NCBI GenBank assembly: GCA_964495465.1
Contig: CAZBWE010000060.1
Span: 1 to 14,178, forward strand
DNA: 14,178 nt
Reading direction: 5' to 3'
From: CAZBWE01 sp964495465
GTDB taxonomy: Bacteria; Planctomycetota; Phycisphaerae; Sedimentisphaerales; Anaerobacaceae
In this document: positions 11,777 to 14,178 of the stretch, one piece after another
Position numbering within the stretch: the stretch's first letter is position 1
Layout: the number at the start of each line of letters is the position of its first letter
Notes under the pieces: model-generated
Told to the model about the DNA's origin: nothing
The model's database searches: none
What the model saw: only the letters and a program-made list of their open reading frames with translations
Position numbers and translations under genes: made by a program

Positions 11777-13177
11777 TTAGACGACTAAAAGCAGTGTTAA
11801 GGTCATATAGATAGCGACGCTTATAGAGTCATTTGCGGTGGTTACGAGCGGGCCTGAGCTTATGGCGGGGTCTATGCCGATTCGGCGAAATAGAAACGGC
11901 AGAAATAATCCGAGTGTTGTTGCGACCATAATTGCCGAAAACATTGCAATACTGAGGGCAAAAACAATTCGGACAGGCTCGATGGCGGTGGACAAGGCCC
12001 GGAAGTGTAAAAGAATCGCACAAACTGAGCCACCGATTAAGCCGCAGGCCAATGCAACGACAAGGGCAATCCGCACCTCTCTTGTAAATACCTGACTGAA
12101 TTTCAGGGCTGCCAGGTGTCCTGTGGCCAGGCCGGAGACTACTATAGCAGATGTTTGCAGGCCTGCATTTCCACTAATTGCGGCAACCATAGGGGCAAAA
12201 GCCACGGCGGCGGTGTATATAAAGGCCATATTTTCAAAGCTGAATTTCTTATTAAAAAGTATCAGGACGAAAGCAGTTACGCCTGTGCCAAGCAAACAGG
12301 GTAGAAGCCAGGTCATTCTGATGCGGGCTGCATGCATAACAGAGACTTTGTCCAGCTCTTCGGGGTCGGTACCAGCCATTGCATATAAGTCTTCAACTGC
12401 TTCCTCATCGGCGACCTCGATGATTCGGTCGGCGGTGATTCGACCGATGAGCCTGTGTTCGACGTCAAGAACAGGGACGACAATAAGGTCATTATTTCTG
12501 AAGATATTGCGGACTTCCTCCTGGTCGGCATCAGCGGTAACGTAAATCGTGTCGGTCTCAACAAGTGTGCTTATTTTGGTATCCTCAGGTCGTGTCAGCA
12601 ACAGGCGGATACGAACATCACCGAGGAATTTACCATTTTTAGCAACCACAAAGACCGAGTAGAAATCCTCATCAATTTCCGAAGCCCTTATTTTGCTGAT
12701 GGTTTGTGCGACAGTGGCATCTTCGTCGACACTGATAACCAGCGGGTCCATAATGCCGCCCGCTGAGTCTTTGGAATAGCTCATCAGCTTTTTTATATTT
12801 GCCGAGTCGACCGGTGTTAGACTCCTGATGACTTTATCACGAACTTCCTCAGGCAGTTCCGCCAGCAGGTCTGCGGCGTCATCGTGGTCAAGCTCGGATA
12901 TCAGGTTTTTTATTTCGTTTTCTTTTAGCAGTTGAAACAGCTCGGCGCGGGTTGCTTCATCAACTTTTTCGAGGACTTCGGCGGAGACGGCCTTCTCCAG
13001 GACATCGAAGATAGTGCGTCTTTGCTCATTGTCCAGGAGCTGAACAATTTCTGCGATGTCGCTGCTTCTCTGCTCGTTGAGCAGCTCTTTCAGCTTTATT
13101 GAATCGCTGTCTTCGAGCGGAATTTCGACCTGCTGCAATAGTATTTGCCGCTGGAAATGTTCTTTTTCATCTGGCAT
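11777..13177 (-). CDS. mgtE: Magnesium transporter MgtE
   Basis: A 466-residue MgtE of standard length. The cytoplasmic N domain of helical repeats (about 25-135, with the LLAELPEEVRDKVIRSL-type pattern) is followed by AGGIMDP at 139-145 and a pair of CBS domains (about 140-260), the Mg2+ sensor that closes the pore when internal Mg2+ is high. The five-helix membrane part (about 288-466) has SGNAGLQ (335-341) and, near the end, GIDPAISSGPLVTTAND (434-450), which includes the Asp that coordinates Mg2+ in the pore. MgtE works as a homodimeric Mg2+ channel in the inner membrane. ATG at 13177 has AGGG 8 bases upstream. It appears monocistronic, with about 253 bases to the pilT promoter region and a divergent gene on the other side. 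I see no Mg2+-responsive M-box leader in its short 5' region. Confidence 0.95.
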   Translation of the reverse strand: MPDEKEHFQRQILLQQVEIPLEDSDSIKLKELLNEQRSSDIAEIVQLLDNEQRRTIFDVLEKAVSAEVLEKVDEATRAELFQLLKENEIKNLISELDHDDAADLLAELPEEVRDKVIRSLTPVDSANIKKLMSYSKDSAGGIMDPLVISVDEDATVAQTISKIRASEIDEDFYSVFVVAKNGKFLGDVRIRLLLTRPEDTKISTLVETDTIYVTADADQEEVRNIFRNNDLIVVPVLDVEHRLIGRITADRIIEVADEEAVEDLYAMAGTDPEELDKVSVMHAARIRMTWLLPCLLGTGVTAFVLILFNKKFSFENMAFIYTAAVAFAPMVAAISGNAGLQTSAIVVSGLATGHLAALKFSQVFTREVRIALVVALACGLIGGSVCAILLHFRALSTAIEPVRIVFALSIAMFSAIMVATTLGLFLPFLFRRIGIDPAISSGPLVTTANDSISVAIYMTLTLLLVV

Positions 13178-13213
13178 TAAATCGACCCTGTTCGCCTGTG
13201 GCGGATTGGTAAA

Positions 13214-13242
13214 AATAAAGACCGGTCACTCGTACCAGTCAA
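13214..13242 (-). promoter_or_regulatory. Possible mgtE promoter
   Basis: On the minus strand TTGACT (13242-13237) and TTTATT (13219-13214) are separated by 17 bases, about 37 bases upstream of the mgtE start. The -35 match is good and the -10 weak. The spacer ends in the palindrome GACCGGTC (13220-13227), a possible regulator site. Confidence 0.4.
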
Positions 13243-13261
13243 CAATCATCTTAAAATAACT

Positions 13262-13482
13262 CAATTGGCTTTATTAGGCAATGGTTTTTTGTTTTCGTTT
13301 CAGGATTCAGAAAAAGGTGACAGGGGCATTAAAAATTTGGTAAAATCACGAACAAAATCAGGCCAAAGCGCCGAAATATTCTAATGGTGCATTGTTTATA
13401 AAAGTAAACAGATAAAACGGGGTAAATGTCGCGTTGATATGATATTTGCTAATCAGGGTCAGGGCGAAAGATGAAAATATTC
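13262..13482. other. Intergenic stretch without gene
   Basis: Part of the 383-base divergent region between mgtE and the right-hand gene. It is AT-rich with no open frame of useful length, no stable hairpin and no recognisable RNA gene. Confidence 0.5.
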
Positions 13483-13511
13483 TTGGCTGTCGGGTGGTTT
13501 TGGTGTAAAAT
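13483..13511 (+). promoter_or_regulatory. Promoter of the right-hand exported-protein gene
   Basis: TTGGCT (13483-13488) and TAAAAT (13506-13511) are separated by exactly 17 bases, 49 bases before the ATG at 13561. The hexamers match the consensus at 4 and 5 of 6 positions. Transcription would begin near 13518, giving a leader of about 43 bases. Confidence 0.6.
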
Positions 13512-13560
13512 ACATATAGAATTGCAAGAGTAGAGCAAAATAATCAGTGAGGGCGATATA

Positions 13561-14178
13561 ATGAGAGTTTTTGCTTTTCGGATTATCATAATCTGTAGTG
13601 TAATGGCTTGCGTGTGTTTGGCAGCGCCGGAGCCGGCGGTCGTGCCTGGGCCGGGTATATGGACGCTAAATACCGTATTTACTCATCCACAGCAGATTGT
13701 GCTGCAAAGCATCGATAGCAACAAACTGGTCCGATTCTGGTACGTGATACTGACGATAACCAACAAGACAAACCAGGATGTGGGTTTTTATCCCAAATGC
13801 GACCTTATGACAGATACTTTTCAAATTATACCGGCGGGTATGGGTGTGCCGGCATTGGTGTTTGAGCAGATAAAAAGACGCCATCAGGAGCAGTATCCGT
13901 TTCTCGAACAGTTGGAAGAGACGAGCAACAGGATTCTTCAGGGTGAAGATAATACCAAAGATATAGCTGTTATATGGCAGGATTTTGATGCTAAGGCCAG
14001 CGGCATAAAAATATTCATTTCCGGTTTGAGTAATGAGACGATTGCTATCGACCATCCGGTGGCGAAGGACAAAGAGACAGGCAGGCCGATTAAGGTTTAT
14101 CTGAGAAAGACCCTTGAATTAAATTACGCTCTTAAAAGTGATGCGGTAATGAGGTCTGAAGCGGGGATAGATTTTAAG
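13561..14178 (+). CDS. Exported protein of unknown function (3' end outside window)
   Basis: The first 206 codons of a gene that continues past the right edge. ATG at 13561 has GAGGG seven bases upstream. The N-terminus is basic then hydrophobic (MRVFAFRIIIICSVMACVCL) with a likely signal-peptidase cut near LAA-PEP. VMAC inside it is a poor lipobox, so a lipoprotein is possible but not favoured. The mature part begins with a Pro/Gly-rich stretch (PAVVPGPGIWTL), then a beta-rich segment with FWYVILTITNKT, which resembles an immunoglobulin-like fold carrying a conserved-looking NxTxxDV pattern. A helical, charged segment follows (about 95-130) and then more beta structure. It has no catalytic motif and no named family that I recognise. 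The style matches secreted hypothetical proteins common in planctomycetes. Confidence 0.8.
   Translation, partial: MRVFAFRIIIICSVMACVCLAAPEPAVVPGPGIWTLNTVFTHPQQIVLQSIDSNKLVRFWYVILTITNKTNQDVGFYPKCDLMTDTFQIIPAGMGVPALVFEQIKRRHQEQYPFLEQLEETSNRILQGEDNTKDIAVIWQDFDAKASGIKIFISGLSNETIAIDHPVAKDKETGRPIKVYLRKTLELNYALKSDAVMRSEAGIDFK

Noticed and set aside
13178..13330. Mg2+-sensing M-box riboswitch upstream of mgtE
   Set aside because: The likely leader is only tens of bases long and shows no conserved multi-stem architecture or terminator.
13471..13533. A 20-codon open frame starting at 13471, considered as a leader peptide
   Set aside because: It overlaps the -35 and -10 elements of the promoter at 13483-13511 and would start upstream of the predicted transcript.

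Overview
The window looks like a metagenome-assembled contig from a planctomycete-type bacterium, most likely the Phycisphaerae/Sedimentisphaerales side. That assignment is an inference from gene content and protein style (a PilT / membrane-anchored GspE-like protein / CvpA-like set, an EF-G-like second GTPase, an MgtE transporter and a secreted protein of no named family). No rRNA, tRNA or CRISPR array is visible. A run of exactly 100 N (6753-6852) is a scaffold gap of unknown true size.

Left end (1-1900) is accessory in character. It holds repeats and hairpins, two unrecognised plus-strand genes of different base composition (a small membrane protein and a soluble protein), a sequence directly after the second gene that resembles the 5' half of an integron attC site, more hairpins and a tandem 13-bp repeat, and an orphan minimal nucleotidyltransferase (MNT) gene on the minus strand.

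1967-4290 is minus-strand. An EF-G-like translational GTPase carries Tyr in place of the catalytic His of the G3 motif. Directly after its stop lies a block of phased 7-bp repeats, and then a 22-codon microgene with a HypB-like CxxCGC N-terminus, a good ribosome binding site and a strong intrinsic terminator.

4573-6661 carries a promoter and a secreted protein with an N-terminal beta-sandwich and two complete esterase-D-type catalytic domains in tandem. After the gap, 6854-7268 holds the end of a gene that appears frameshifted at a run of seven A, overlapping by ATGA a 49-codon small gene.

7409-11615 is a minus-strand operon: a consensus promoter, pilT (intact retraction ATPase), a membrane-anchored GspE/PilB-like protein whose Walker A, Walker B and His-box residues are all altered, and a CvpA-like membrane protein with a long extra domain. 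This is the most interesting part of the window: an intact motor ATPase co-transcribed with an apparently dead, membrane-tethered paralog.

11777-13177 is mgtE (minus). From a well-formed promoter at 13483-13511, a divergent gene for an exported protein of unknown function runs off the right edge.
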